Source: Micromonospora echinospora (GTDB lineage Bacteria > Actinomycetota > Actinomycetes > Mycobacteriales > Micromonosporaceae). From it: DNA of 64,000 nt. A model generated the notes under the pieces. That model was not told the DNA's origin. It did no database searches and worked only from the letters and a program-made list of their open reading frames with translations. This document shows positions 47,614 through 56,195 of this stretch, piece by piece; the stretch's first letter is position 1; every line of letters starts with the position of its first letter. The position numbers were made by a program, and so were the translations under genes. The DNA is taken from NCBI RefSeq assembly GCF_014203425.1, contig NZ_JACHJC010000001.1, positions 2,728,001-2,792,000 of the forward strand. The letters run 5' to 3'.

Positions 47614-48561
47614 ATGTCCCCTCAGATCCTGCTCACCGAGCCCATCGCCGAGGCCGGGATGCGGCTGCTGCACGCCGCCGGTGAGGTACGCGTCGCCCAC
47701 CTCACCGACCCCGCCGCGCTCGCCGCCGGCCCGCTGACCACCGCCGACGCGCTCGTGGTGCGCTCCTCACCGGTGACCGCCGCGATGCTGGAGGCCGCAC
47801 CCCGGCTCAAGGTCGTCGGCCGGCACGGCGCCGGGCTCGACGGCATCGACCTGGCCGCCGCGCAACGGCTCGGCGTCCCGGTGGTCGGCACGCCCGGCGC
47901 CAACGCCGAGTCGGTGGCCGAGTTCGTCGTGCTGGCCGCGCTCGCGCTCGCCCGTCAGCTCACGCCCGCCGTGGCGACGCTGGCCTCCGGCGGCTTCCCG
48001 CCCGGCCGGTCACTGCCCGGCTCGGTCGTCGCCGCCGGACTGACCGGCACCATGCTCGCCGGCCGCACGCTGGGACTCGTCGGCCTCGGCGCGATCGGCC
48101 GGGGCGTCGCCGCCCGCGCCCGCGGGATGGGCATGACGGTTCTCGGGTACGACGTGGCGGTCACCGAGCCGCCGGACGGCGTACACCTGGTGGGCCTGGA
48201 CCGGCTGCTCGCCGAATCCGACGTGGTCAGCCTGCACGTGCCCCAGACGCCGTCGACCACCGGCCTGATCGGCGCCGCCGCGCTGGCCCGGATGCGGCCG
48301 CACGCGCTGCTCGTCAACACGGCGCGGGCCGGGGTGGTGGACGGCGCGGCGGTGCTCGCCGCGCTCGCCGCCGGCCGGCTGCGCGGCTACGCGGTCGACG
48401 TGTTCGCGCCCGAACCGCCCGCCGCCGACGACCCGATGCTGCGCCACCCCCGCGTCCTCGCCACCCCGCACATGGCGGCGATGACCACCGACGCGCTCGA
48501 CGCGATGGCCGTCGCCGTGGCCCGCGGCGTCCTCGCCCACCTGGAAGGAATCCGTACGTGA
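47614..48561 (+). CDS. D-isomer-specific 2-hydroxyacid dehydrogenase (second, phosphoglycerate dehydrogenase-like)
   Basis: 315 residues from ATG 47614 after AAGGA. VVGRHGAGLDGID and GTPGANAESVAEFVV resemble SerA-type enzymes; the cofactor motif is VGLGAIGRGVAARA; catalytic Arg in VNTARAGVVD, Glu in DVFAPEPP and His in TPHMAAMT. It lacks the regulatory domains of true SerA. It belongs to the same transcript as the aldehyde and acyl-CoA dehydrogenases (GTGA overlap with the latter). A catabolic 2-hydroxyacid or 2-oxoacid step is likely. Confidence 0.9.
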   Translation: MSPQILLTEPIAEAGMRLLHAAGEVRVAHLTDPAALAAGPLTTADALVVRSSPVTAAMLEAAPRLKVVGRHGAGLDGIDLAAAQRLGVPVVGTPGANAESVAEFVVLAALALARQLTPAVATLASGGFPPGRSLPGSVVAAGLTGTMLAGRTLGLVGLGAIGRGVAARARGMGMTVLGYDVAVTEPPDGVHLVGLDRLLAESDVVSLHVPQTPSTTGLIGAAALARMRPHALLVNTARAGVVDGAAVLAALAAGRLRGYAVDVFAPEPPAADDPMLRHPRVLATPHMAAMTTDALDAMAVAVARGVLAHLEGIRT

Positions 48562-49736
48562 CACTGACCGTCCCCGCGTCCGCCCTCGACTACTTCGGTG
48601 TGGACACGCTCGTCGACGACGACACCCGGGAACTCCAGGCCGCCGTGCGCGGCTTCGTGGACCGGCGGATCCGGCCGGAGGTCGCCGGCTGGTACGAGGC
48701 GGGCCGGCTGCCGGTGCGGGAACTGGCCCGGGAACTCGGTGAACTCGGCGTGCTCGGGATGCACCTGGAGGGCTACGGCTGCGCCGGCACCTCGGCCGTC
48801 GCGTACGGCCTTGCCTGTTTCGAGTTGGAGGCGGGCGACTCGGGCCTGCGGTCCCTGGTCTCGGTGCAGGGCTCGCTGGCCATGTACGCCATCTGGCGGT
48901 TCGGCTCCGAGGAGCAGAAGCGCGAATGGCTGCCCCGGATGGCCGCCGGCGAGGCGATCGGCTGCTTCGGGCTGACCGAACCGGACTTCGGCTCGGACCC
49001 GGCCGGCATGCTCACCCGGGCCCGCCGCGACGGCGGCGACTGGGTGCTCAACGGCACCAAGATGTGGATCACCAACGGCTCGGTCGCCGACGTCGCAGTG
49101 GTCTGGGCCCGCACCGACGAGGGCGTCCGGGGCTTCGTCGTACCGGCCGGCACGCCCGGGTTCACCGCGCCGGAGATCACCCGCAAGCTCTCCCTGCGCG
49201 CCTCGGTGACCTCCGAGCTGGTCCTCGACGACGTGCGGCTGCCCGCCGACGCGATGCTGCCCGGCGCGGCCGGCCTGTCCGGGCCGTTGACCTGCCTCAA
49301 CGAGGCCCGCTTCGGGATCGTCTTCGGCGCGCTCGGCGCCGCGCACGACTGCCTGCGGACCACCGTCGCGTACGCCCGCAGCCGGCAGATCTTCGACAAG
49401 CCGCTCGCCGCGTACCAGGCCACCCAGCTCAAGCTCGCCGACATGGCGCTGGAGCTGGGCAAGGGGATGCTGCTGGCGATGCAGATCGGCGCCCTGAAGG
49501 ACGCCGGCACGCTGGACCACCGGCAGATCAGCCTGGGCAAGCTCAACAGCGTGCGGGAGGCCATCGCCATCGCCCGCGAGTGCCGGACGATCCTCGGCGC
49601 GGCCGGCATCACGCTCGACTACCCGGTGCTGCGGCACGCGAACAACCTGGAGTCGGTGCTCACCTACGAGGGCACCTCCGAGGTGCACCAGCTGATCATC
49701 GGGCAGACGCTCACCGGTCACGCGGCCTTCCGCTGA
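48558..49736 (+). CDS. Acyl-CoA dehydrogenase, glutaryl-CoA dehydrogenase-like
   Basis: 392 residues. FAD and substrate motifs GCFGLTEPDFGSDPAGM and WITNGSVADVAVVWA. The C-terminal HANNLESVLTYEGTSEVHQLIIGQ carries the catalytic Glu in the arrangement typical of glutaryl-CoA dehydrogenase rather than short-chain enzymes. The GTG overlaps the hydroxyacid dehydrogenase stop. It ends the transcript before a 16-bp-stem terminator. It implies that the pathway produces a CoA ester, perhaps of a C5 acid, made by the fused E1 system or the ALDH route. Confidence 0.9.
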   Translation: MTLTVPASALDYFGVDTLVDDDTRELQAAVRGFVDRRIRPEVAGWYEAGRLPVRELARELGELGVLGMHLEGYGCAGTSAVAYGLACFELEAGDSGLRSLVSVQGSLAMYAIWRFGSEEQKREWLPRMAAGEAIGCFGLTEPDFGSDPAGMLTRARRDGGDWVLNGTKMWITNGSVADVAVVWARTDEGVRGFVVPAGTPGFTAPEITRKLSLRASVTSELVLDDVRLPADAMLPGAAGLSGPLTCLNEARFGIVFGALGAAHDCLRTTVAYARSRQIFDKPLAAYQATQLKLADMALELGKGMLLAMQIGALKDAGTLDHRQISLGKLNSVREAIAIARECRTILGAAGITLDYPVLRHANNLESVLTYEGTSEVHQLIIGQTLTGHAAFR

Positions 49737-49754
49737 CCGGCCGCGCCCCGGTGA

Positions 49755-49790
49755 CCGCGGGCCCGGCCCGTGATCGGGCCGGGCCCGCGG
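49755..49790 (+). terminator. Strong hairpin terminator after the acyl-CoA dehydrogenase
   Basis: Perfect 16-bp stem CCGCGGGCCCGGCCCG (49755-49770) / CGGGCCGGGCCCGCGG (49775-49790) with a TGAT loop, 18 bases after the stop. It marks the left edge of the lower-G+C patch. Confidence 0.85.
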
Positions 49791-49985
49791 CCTACCGCTT
49801 GACCAGGTTGCGCAGCGACCCGAGCACTGCTTGGGGCCTGAACCGCAGGCTGCCTTTGCCGTGGGCCAGGAGCTGTGCACTTTGGCAAGTACAAGCGGGT
49901 ATGGCGTGAACGCAGGTCGCGCGCGCTACCGGATGACTCGTTTGCGCCTCACCGAGACGGAGACCGTGGATACCGAGAACTCCGA

Positions 49986-50372
49986 TCAAAAATGATTCCC
50001 CTTGCCCGTCCCGCTGCAGGCTGTACACCGCACGAACCACTTGCCCGGGCCCTGCACCTGGCCACTGCCGTTGCACCTCGGGCAGGATCGGCGACGGTCG
50101 CGTCTCCTCTTCTTCCTTTCCTCCTCCTTCGCCCGGTCGGCGGCCGCCCAGTTGTTGACCCACCGATTGATACGCCACCAGAGTGACGGGTTCTCCAACT
50201 GCCCGAGCGACTTGATTAAGCTGCGCCGAGTGATGTCAAGCCCGCGAAGGGTCTCCCAGTTCTGCTGCGTCGGCGGCAGGCGGCGAATTCTCCCCTCAAG
50301 CTCGTTGATTTGAGCGATTTTCATCCGACAGAGTTGGGCCCATTCCGCCGGGGAAAGTTCTTCAGGTGACAT
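49986..50372 (-). CDS. Small zinc-ribbon-like protein of unknown function
   Basis: 128 residues. The N-terminal ~90 residues are helical and charged (DRAKEEERKKRRRDRRR). The C-terminus has two CxxCxGxG-type knuckles, CPRCNGSG and CTACSGTGKG, as in DnaJ zinc domains, 17 residues apart. It lies downstream of the membrane protein on the same strand (109-base gap). Codon usage is less G+C-biased than in the flanking operons. A frameshifted partial copy lies at 52015-52143 on the other strand. A nucleic-acid or chaperone-like role is possible, but nothing shows it directly. Confidence 0.7.
   Translation of the reverse strand: MSPEELSPAEWAQLCRMKIAQINELEGRIRRLPPTQQNWETLRGLDITRRSLIKSLGQLENPSLWWRINRWVNNWAAADRAKEEERKKRRRDRRRSCPRCNGSGQVQGPGKWFVRCTACSGTGKGNHF
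50022..50153 (-). repeat. Left arm of a ~130-bp imperfect inverted repeat
   Basis: Encodes the zinc-ribbon half of the small protein. Its reverse complement aligns with 52015-52143, including runs such as gccgccgaccgggcgaagga and gggcaagtggttcgtgcggt, with scattered mismatches and a 1-base indel. Confidence 0.85.
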
Positions 50373-50480
50373 GAGCGCCTACTTCCAGACTCATCTTTGT
50401 GTGACGTGCCGACTTCTTTCACTTGGCGATCCGCCGATCAAAAGCCGGACGACCCGTCGCGCCGACTCGCCCGCCGGCAG

Positions 50481-51488
50481 TTACTTGACGTATGCAGTAG
50501 CCATGCAGATCGTCAGCATCGTCGCCGCAGAAGAGGCGACCGCGAGGATGGCCAACCATCTGCCACGCTCCCCGGTTCTAGCGATCTGCCGCAAGGCCCA
50601 GATGCCGAGCACAAGGCTGGCTGGCCAACAAATAATCACGCCGGCCGCCCCAAAGATCGCTAGCTTGTTCATCGGCGCGTCCGGCCCGACATGCACTGGA
50701 GGCGAATGGCGGTGTCTGTGTGTGGGGCGTTCCGGAGGGTGCGGGAGCCCGTAACCCAGGTGTGTGGGTCTTCTTGGCGTATGTACGCTGAGTGGATCCC
50801 GCAGCGGCAAACTGGATGGCTCCTTGCCCAGCTTGTAGCTGATGTAGAAGAACTCAATGGCGGCAAGGAGGCAGACCGACGCGAGTGCGCCCATATCAAT
50901 CAGTGTCTGCAAATTCGCAGGTCGCTTGTCACCGCCGGTGTCGAGGATCTGATCGATGGCGAGGGCAGTAAGCGCGGTCATCGTCGTTACGATCGGCCCC
51001 AAAAGGGGATGTGCGTCGCTTGCGCCGAAAACCCAACGTAGGCAGTGCCACATCATCGACAGCGCAAAAATGACCGACCAGATGGCAAGTAACCAACCGA
51101 TTCCGGGGACCGTGAACACTTCAGTCCTCACGGCGAGGCCCAGAGCAATGGTGACGACGAATGATAGCCCCGCCCGCTGGAGCGAGCTTCGCACTTGATA
51201 CGCCTTGTCTTGGGGCAGTGGTTGTGCGACGACCCAGTACGCGCTCACTACCGCTATCGTATAGAAGGCTCCTGCGGCGAGGTTGTAGGACGAGTTGCTG
51301 AGCAAGTCGTCAACGACGCCACTCACACCTAGGTATGGCACGCTCAGCCACATGACCACGAAAGCGCCGGAGCGTGCTCGCCAATCGGACAAGCGCTGGA
51401 AGGGCTTGGCAGGATCGGCCACTGCAGGCCGGAAAGCGATGCGGCCGCAAACCCATGGGTTAACGTACTCGGAAAGCAGGTAGCGCAT
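50481..51488 (-). CDS. Multi-pass membrane protein of unknown function with DUF4190-like C-terminus
   Basis: 335 residues from ATG 51488 with GGAG upstream; the open frame extends further but without a plausible start. At least four spans lie in residues ~45-210 (AFVVMWLSVPYLGVSG, FYTIAVVSAYWVV, LSFVVTIALGLAV, GIGWLLAIWSVIFALSMMW). After a ~60-residue proline/histidine-rich loop two more follow in a C-terminal segment like DUF4190 (IFGAAGVIICWPASLVLGIWALRQIARTGERGRWLAIL). G+C is lower than in neighbours. It precedes the zinc-ribbon gene and may form a two-gene accessory unit. Confidence 0.7.
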   Translation of the reverse strand: MRYLLSEYVNPWVCGRIAFRPAVADPAKPFQRLSDWRARSGAFVVMWLSVPYLGVSGVVDDLLSNSSYNLAAGAFYTIAVVSAYWVVAQPLPQDKAYQVRSSLQRAGLSFVVTIALGLAVRTEVFTVPGIGWLLAIWSVIFALSMMWHCLRWVFGASDAHPLLGPIVTTMTALTALAIDQILDTGGDKRPANLQTLIDMGALASVCLLAAIEFFYISYKLGKEPSSLPLRDPLSVHTPRRPTHLGYGLPHPPERPTHRHRHSPPVHVGPDAPMNKLAIFGAAGVIICWPASLVLGIWALRQIARTGERGRWLAILAVASSAATMLTICMATAYVK

Positions 51489-52330
51489 AGGCGCTCCGAT
51501 CTTGGCAGGACTGACGGCAGGCTCTATGTGGGGTGCGTGCCGGTTCTCGGACCGCCGCCAGGGCCCGTACTGTGGACCACGCACGGGTAAGCCACACACG
51601 CAACTCGGACGTCCGCACGCCTTGCTGTCGATACAGGAGGGCCGACATGCCGGCACTTGTGGCCAGAGGCAGGGCGGACTCGTCTTCTCGGCCTCCTTGC
51701 CTCAGGCGCACTTGGACCGATCAGCTTTGATACAGCACACGACATGACCACCTCGGCGCGGGCGCTAGCAGCATGATGATCAGCTCGGATTAATTGTCCA
51801 GCTGCAATGACTCAAAGGCTGGCACGTTCCCATTGACAAGAGCTAGGTATCAGAATCGCTTCGGGCTGAAGCGGTGCTCGGATCTGCTGATTCGACATGT
51901 GCACGTGACGGGGAAGCCAGTTATCGATGGATCTACATTCAACGAACTGAAGCTGATTCGCTGTTCGATCTGGATGATCGGCTGAGTCGCCACCTCGGGG
52001 CGCGGGCGACCAGCAACTGGAGGGCCGCCGACCGGGCGAAGGAGGAGGAAACCAAGCAAGAGAGACGAACCATCGCCGATCCTGTCCAAGCTGGAACGGC
52101 AGTGGCCAGGTGCTGGGCACGGGCAAGTGGTTCGTGCGGTGCACGTCGGCTCTGGTCGAAGCGCCGTCACCGGGATCGGTGCTTGTTCGTGGTCCTGGCA
52201 GATGAGGCGAGAGAGGTGGCACGTGGCGTTGTTCCCTGAAGTTGCCGCAGCGCTGGCACCTGCGCCTGGCCACCTGACCCCCGCGCCCGGCGGACCGGAT
52301 CGAACCGCGGGGCGTGGCAGGATCGGCCGG
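51489..52330. other. Lower-G+C intergenic stretch with a gene remnant
   Basis: 842 bases with no intact gene I can support. Short open frames on both strands show no recognisable domain. The right part holds the frameshifted zinc-ribbon copy (52015-52143), ending ~190 bases before the AfsR-like start. It probably records an insertion or recombination event; no transposase, terminal repeat or tRNA is visible. Confidence 0.55.
52015..52143 (+). pseudogene. Frameshifted fragment of the small zinc-ribbon gene
   Basis: Aligns with the reverse complement of 50022-50153. Codons for NW-RAADRAKEEE are readable in one frame. After a single-base deletion (gagacg-aaccatcgcc versus gagacgcgaccgtcgcc) the reading continues one frame over as CPSWNGSGQVLGTGKWFVRCT, where the first cysteine pair is already broken. 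No start or stop fits, so it is a decayed partial duplicate in opposite orientation. It is right arm of the inverted repeat. Confidence 0.75.
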
Positions 52331-55300
52331 GTGCAGATCGGGTTGCTCGGGCCGTTCCAGGTCACCCTCGACGGCGTCCCGGCCGACGTGCCGGGCGCGC
52401 GGCTGCGCGGACTGCTGGCCGCCCTCGCGCTCCAGCCCGGCCGGGTGGTCCCGAAGGCGACGCTCGTCGACTGGATCTGGGGTGAGCAGCCGCCCGCCGA
52501 CGCCGCGAACGCGCTGCAACGCCTCGTCTCCCGGCTGCGCAAGGCGCTGCCGGCGGGCGCCGTCGACGGGCTGCCCGACGGCTACCGGCTCGCCGTCGAG
52601 CCCGACGCCGTCGACGCCGTACGGTTCGAACGCCTCCTGCTCATGGCCCGCGACGGCGACGGGCCGCAGCGGGTACGGCTGCTGCGCGAAGCGCTGGGCC
52701 TGTGGCGCGGCGACGCGCTGCGCGACATCGGCCTGCCCGACAGCCCGGCGCTCGACGCGGCGGCCACCCGGCTGGAACGGCTGCGCCTGACCGCGACGGA
52801 GGACCGGTACGACGCCGAGATCGGGCTCGGCCGGGAGGCCGACCTGATCCCGGAACTGACCGACCTGCTGGCCGCCCATCCGGTGCGCGAGCGGCTCGCC
52901 ACGGCGCTGATGCGCGCGCTCGCCGCGACCGGCCGGGACAGCGAGGCGCTGCTCGTCTACCGGCGCACCGCCGACGCGCTCGCCGACGCGCTCGGGGCCG
53001 ACCCGTCACCGGAGCTGTCGGCGCTGCACGTCGCGCTGCTGCGCGGCGAGACGGTACGCCGGGAGGACACCCGCCGCACCAACCTGCGCGCCGAGCTGAC
53101 CAGCTTCGTCGGGCGGGACGCCGACGTCGCCGCGGTCGGCGCGCTGGTCGCCGAGCACCGGCTCACCACGCTCACCGGCCCGGGCGGCTCGGGGAAAACC
53201 AGGCTGGCCACAGAGACCGGGCGCCGGCTGACGGGCGACCTGCCGGACGGCGTGTGGCTGGTGGAGTTCGCCGCTGTCAGCGCCGACGGGGACGTGGTGC
53301 AGGCGACGATCTCCGGGCTCGGCCTGCGCGACGCGCTGCTCGGCGACGCGGGCAGCGTGGAGCCGGCCGACCGGCTCGTCGCGGCGATCCGGGACCGGGA
53401 GATGCTGCTGATCCTGGACAACTGCGAACACGTCGTGGAGCAGGCGGCGGCGCTGGCCCACCGGCTGCTCGGCGAGTGCCGGCGGCTGCGGATCCTGGCC
53501 ACCAGCCGGGAACCGCTCGGCATCACCGGTGAGGTGTTGTGGCCGGTCGCGCCGCTGGGCCTGCCGGACGGGGACGCCGCGGTCGCCGAGGTCGAGTCGT
53601 CGCCCGCCGTCCGCCTGCTGCGGGACCGGGCCGCCGCGGTCCGCCGGGACCTCGCGTCCGACGCCCGCACGGCGACGACGATGGCGCGGATCTGCCGCGC
53701 GCTCGACGGCATGCCGCTGGCGATAGAGCTGGCCGCGGCGCGGCTGCGCACCATGTCCGTCGACCAGCTCGCCACCCGGCTCGACGACCGGTTCCGGCTG
53801 CTCACCGGCGGCAGCCGGACCGCCCTGCCCCGGCACCGGACGCTGCGCGCGATGGTCGACTGGAGCTGGGAACTGCTCACCGACGCCGAACGCGCGGCGC
53901 TGCGCCGGCTGTCGGTGTTCTCCGGCGGGGCGAGCCTGGACGCGGCCGAGCGGGTCTGCGCCGGCGGCGCCGTCGAGCCGGGCGACGTGCTCGACCTGCT
54001 CACCGCGCTGACCGAGAAGTCGCTGCTGGTCGCCGCCGGCGACGTCGCGCCGCGCTACCGCATGCTCGGCACGATCAAGGAGTACGCCGCGCAGCGGCTC
54101 GCCGAGGCCGGGGAGGAGGACCTCGCCCGCCGCGCGCACCTGGAGTACTTCACCGAGCTGGCCGAGACAGCCGAGCCGCGGCTGCGCCGCGCCGACCAGC
54201 TCACCTGGCTCGCCCGGCTCGAAGCCGAGCACGACAACATCACCGCCGCGATGCGCGGCGCGCTCGCCGCGGGTGAGGGACGCGCGGCGATGCGGCTCGC
54301 GGCCGGCGCCGGCTGGTACTGGTGGCTCGGCGGCCACCGGACCGAGGGCATGGAACTGATCATCGCGGCCACCGAGGCGCCCGGCGACGTGCCCGACCAC
54401 ATCCGCGCCGTGGTGTACGGACTCGTGGTGCTGTTCCTCAGCTCCGGCCCAGGCGACGCGCAGCACGCGGCGGAGTGGATCCACAAGGCGTACCGGTTGA
54501 GCGGGGAGGGCCGCGGCGGTCACCCGGAGCTGGCCCTGGTCGTGCCGATGGAGCGCATGCTGCGGGAGCCGGACGCGCTGCTGCCCGCCTGGGAGTCGCT
54601 GCTCGACCACGAGGACCCGTGGGTACGCGCGCTGGCCCGGCTGCACCTGGGCAAGCTGCGGGTCATCCTCGGCATCGAGGCGGCGGAGGCGGAGGCGTGC
54701 CTGCGGCAGGCGCTCGCCGAGTTCCGGGCGGTGGGCGAACGCTTCGGGATCTCGTTCGCGCTCAGCGAGCTGGCCGAGCTGATCGCCGTACGCGGTGACG
54801 TCGCCGCCGCCTGCGCGTACTACGAGCAGGCCGTCGCGGCGGTCACCGAGGTGGGTGCCGTCGAGGACGTGATCCGGATGCGGGCGCGGCTGGCCTGGCT
54901 GTACCGGCTGGGCGGCGACGAGGCCGCGAGCGCCGCCGCCGTGGCCGAGGCGCAACGGCTCGCCGCCCGGGTCGCGTGGCCGGGCGCGCTGGCCGAGCTG
55001 GCGCTGGTCCGGGCGTACCTGGCCCGCCACGACGGCGACGCGGACGAGGCGTACGCGCAACTGCGGGCGGTGTCGGCGCTGCTCGGCGACGAGGCGGACC
55101 TGGCCGGCGTCCGGGCGGGCACCCAGGACCTGCTGGGCTACCTGGCCGAGGACGTCGAGCAGGCCCGTACCCATCGGGCGGCGGCGTGCCGGGCGGCGCG
55201 CGAGGGCGGCTACGCGCCGCTGACCGCGCAGGTGCTCGTCGGCGTGGCGGACCTGGCGTTGCGGCTGGACCGGCCGGAGCAGGCGGCGCGGCTGCTGGGC

Positions 55301-55465
55301 GCGGGCGACGCGGTACGCGGGCTGCCCGACCGCTCCCACCCCGACGTGGCCCGGATCGAGGCGGCGGCCCGCGACCGCCTCGGCGACGCGGGGTTCGCCG
55401 AGGCGGTCGCCCAGGGCCGGGAGACCGGCTGGGAGCGGCTGGTCGAGGTTACGCTCGCTTCGTGA
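52331..55465 (+). CDS. AfsR/SARP-family regulator with BTAD, NB-ARC and TPR domains
   Basis: 1044 residues from GTG 52331, where VQIGLLGPFQVTLDG begins the OmpR-like winged helix; upstream codons in frame are degenerate. Residues ~1-90 bind DNA, ~95-240 form the bacterial transcriptional activation domain, and ~250-600 the NB-ARC ATPase (Walker A GPGGSGKTR, LLILDNCEHVVEQ, ATSREPLGITGE, GMPLAIELAAARLR). The remaining ~440 residues are helical TPR-like repeats. Such proteins activate secondary-metabolism or morphological genes. Its last 17 bases overlap the convergent exporter permease. No biosynthetic cluster is next to it, so its target is unknown. Confidence 0.9.
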   Translation: MQIGLLGPFQVTLDGVPADVPGARLRGLLAALALQPGRVVPKATLVDWIWGEQPPADAANALQRLVSRLRKALPAGAVDGLPDGYRLAVEPDAVDAVRFERLLLMARDGDGPQRVRLLREALGLWRGDALRDIGLPDSPALDAAATRLERLRLTATEDRYDAEIGLGREADLIPELTDLLAAHPVRERLATALMRALAATGRDSEALLVYRRTADALADALGADPSPELSALHVALLRGETVRREDTRRTNLRAELTSFVGRDADVAAVGALVAEHRLTTLTGPGGSGKTRLATETGRRLTGDLPDGVWLVEFAAVSADGDVVQATISGLGLRDALLGDAGSVEPADRLVAAIRDREMLLILDNCEHVVEQAAALAHRLLGECRRLRILATSREPLGITGEVLWPVAPLGLPDGDAAVAEVESSPAVRLLRDRAAAVRRDLASDARTATTMARICRALDGMPLAIELAAARLRTMSVDQLATRLDDRFRLLTGGSRTALPRHRTLRAMVDWSWELLTDAERAALRRLSVFSGGASLDAAERVCAGGAVEPGDVLDLLTALTEKSLLVAAGDVAPRYRMLGTIKEYAAQRLAEAGEEDLARRAHLEYFTELAETAEPRLRRADQLTWLARLEAEHDNITAAMRGALAAGEGRAAMRLAAGAGWYWWLGGHRTEGMELIIAATEAPGDVPDHIRAVVYGLVVLFLSSGPGDAQHAAEWIHKAYRLSGEGRGGHPELALVVPMERMLREPDALLPAWESLLDHEDPWVRALARLHLGKLRVILGIEAAEAEACLRQALAEFRAVGERFGISFALSELAELIAVRGDVAAACAYYEQAVAAVTEVGAVEDVIRMRARLAWLYRLGGDEAASAAAVAEAQRLAARVAWPGALAELALVRAYLARHDGDADEAYAQLRAVSALLGDEADLAGVRAGTQDLLGYLAEDVEQARTHRAAACRAAREGGYAPLTAQVLVGVADLALRLDRPEQAARLLGAGDAVRGLPDRSHPDVARIEAAARDRLGDAGFAEAVAQGRETGWERLVEVTLAS

Positions 55466-56195
55466 ACGTGGACCGCGCCCACAGGTAGCCGACCACCGCG
55501 ATGCCGGCGCACCAGGCGAGCGCGGGGATCACGTCGCCGGCCGACGGCGCGCCGTCGAGCAGGCCACGCAGCGTCTCGATGATCGGCGTGAACGGCTGGT
55601 ACTCGGCGAACTGCCGCACTCCCGGTCCCATCTTGTCCGCGGGCACGATGGCGCTGCTGAAGAACGGCAGCAGGACCAGCGGCACGGCGGCCATGCCCGC
55701 CGACTCCGGCGACCTGGCGAACAGGCCCAGCGCGACGGTGAACCAGCTGACGGCGACGCTGAGCAGCACCACCATGCCGGCCACGCCGAGCCAGTGCAGG
55801 GGATCGGCGGCCGGGCGGAAGCCGAGCAGGAACGCCACCCCGACCAGCGCCGCGACCGCGAGGACGTTCGTCAGCACCGTGGCGACGACGTGGCCGGTCA
55901 GCACCGCGCCCCGGGAGACGTGCATGACCTTGAACCGGTTGATGATGCCCTTCGTCATGTCGGAGCTGACCGACGTCGCGGTGCCGCCGAGGCCGTAGCA
56001 GACCGCGAGCAGCATCAGGCCCGGCGTCGCGTAGTCGACGTAGTCGACGCCGACGGAGAACGCGTCGCCGAGCATGTACACGAACATCAGCATCACGATG
56101 ATCGGCATCAGCACCGCGTTGAACACCAAGGTGGGGTTGCGGCGCAGGTGCGTCAGGTTGCGGCGCAGCATGACGACCGAGTGATTCCTGCTCAT
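55449..56195 (-). CDS. ABC-2-type exporter permease (DrrB-like)
   Basis: 248 residues with six predicted spans. N-terminal VMLRRNLTHLRRNPTLVFNAVLMPIIVMLMFVYMLG and the central AVPLVLLPFFSSAIVPADKMGPGVRQFAEYQPFTPII match daunorubicin-resistance DrrB-type permeases. The ATG overlaps the ATPase stop (ATGA). It forms a drug or lipid exporter with the preceding ATPase. The end overlaps the convergent AfsR-like gene. Confidence 0.9.
   Translation of the reverse strand: MSRNHSVVMLRRNLTHLRRNPTLVFNAVLMPIIVMLMFVYMLGDAFSVGVDYVDYATPGLMLLAVCYGLGGTATSVSSDMTKGIINRFKVMHVSRGAVLTGHVVATVLTNVLAVAALVGVAFLLGFRPAADPLHWLGVAGMVVLLSVAVSWFTVALGLFARSPESAGMAAVPLVLLPFFSSAIVPADKMGPGVRQFAEYQPFTPIIETLRGLLDGAPSAGDVIPALAWCAGIAVVGYLWARSTFTKRA

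Noticed and set aside
49800..49985. Possible tRNA or small RNA after the acyl-CoA dehydrogenase terminator
   Set aside because: No cloverleaf or anticodon arm could be drawn and no promoter was evident.
51794..51985. Short open frame in the lower-G+C gap
   Set aside because: 63 residues, no ribosome site, no recognisable domain and no coding bias.
52127..52330. N-terminal extension of the AfsR-like gene
   Set aside because: It would translate part of the zinc-ribbon remnant in a wrong frame; conserved sequence starts exactly at GTG 52331.
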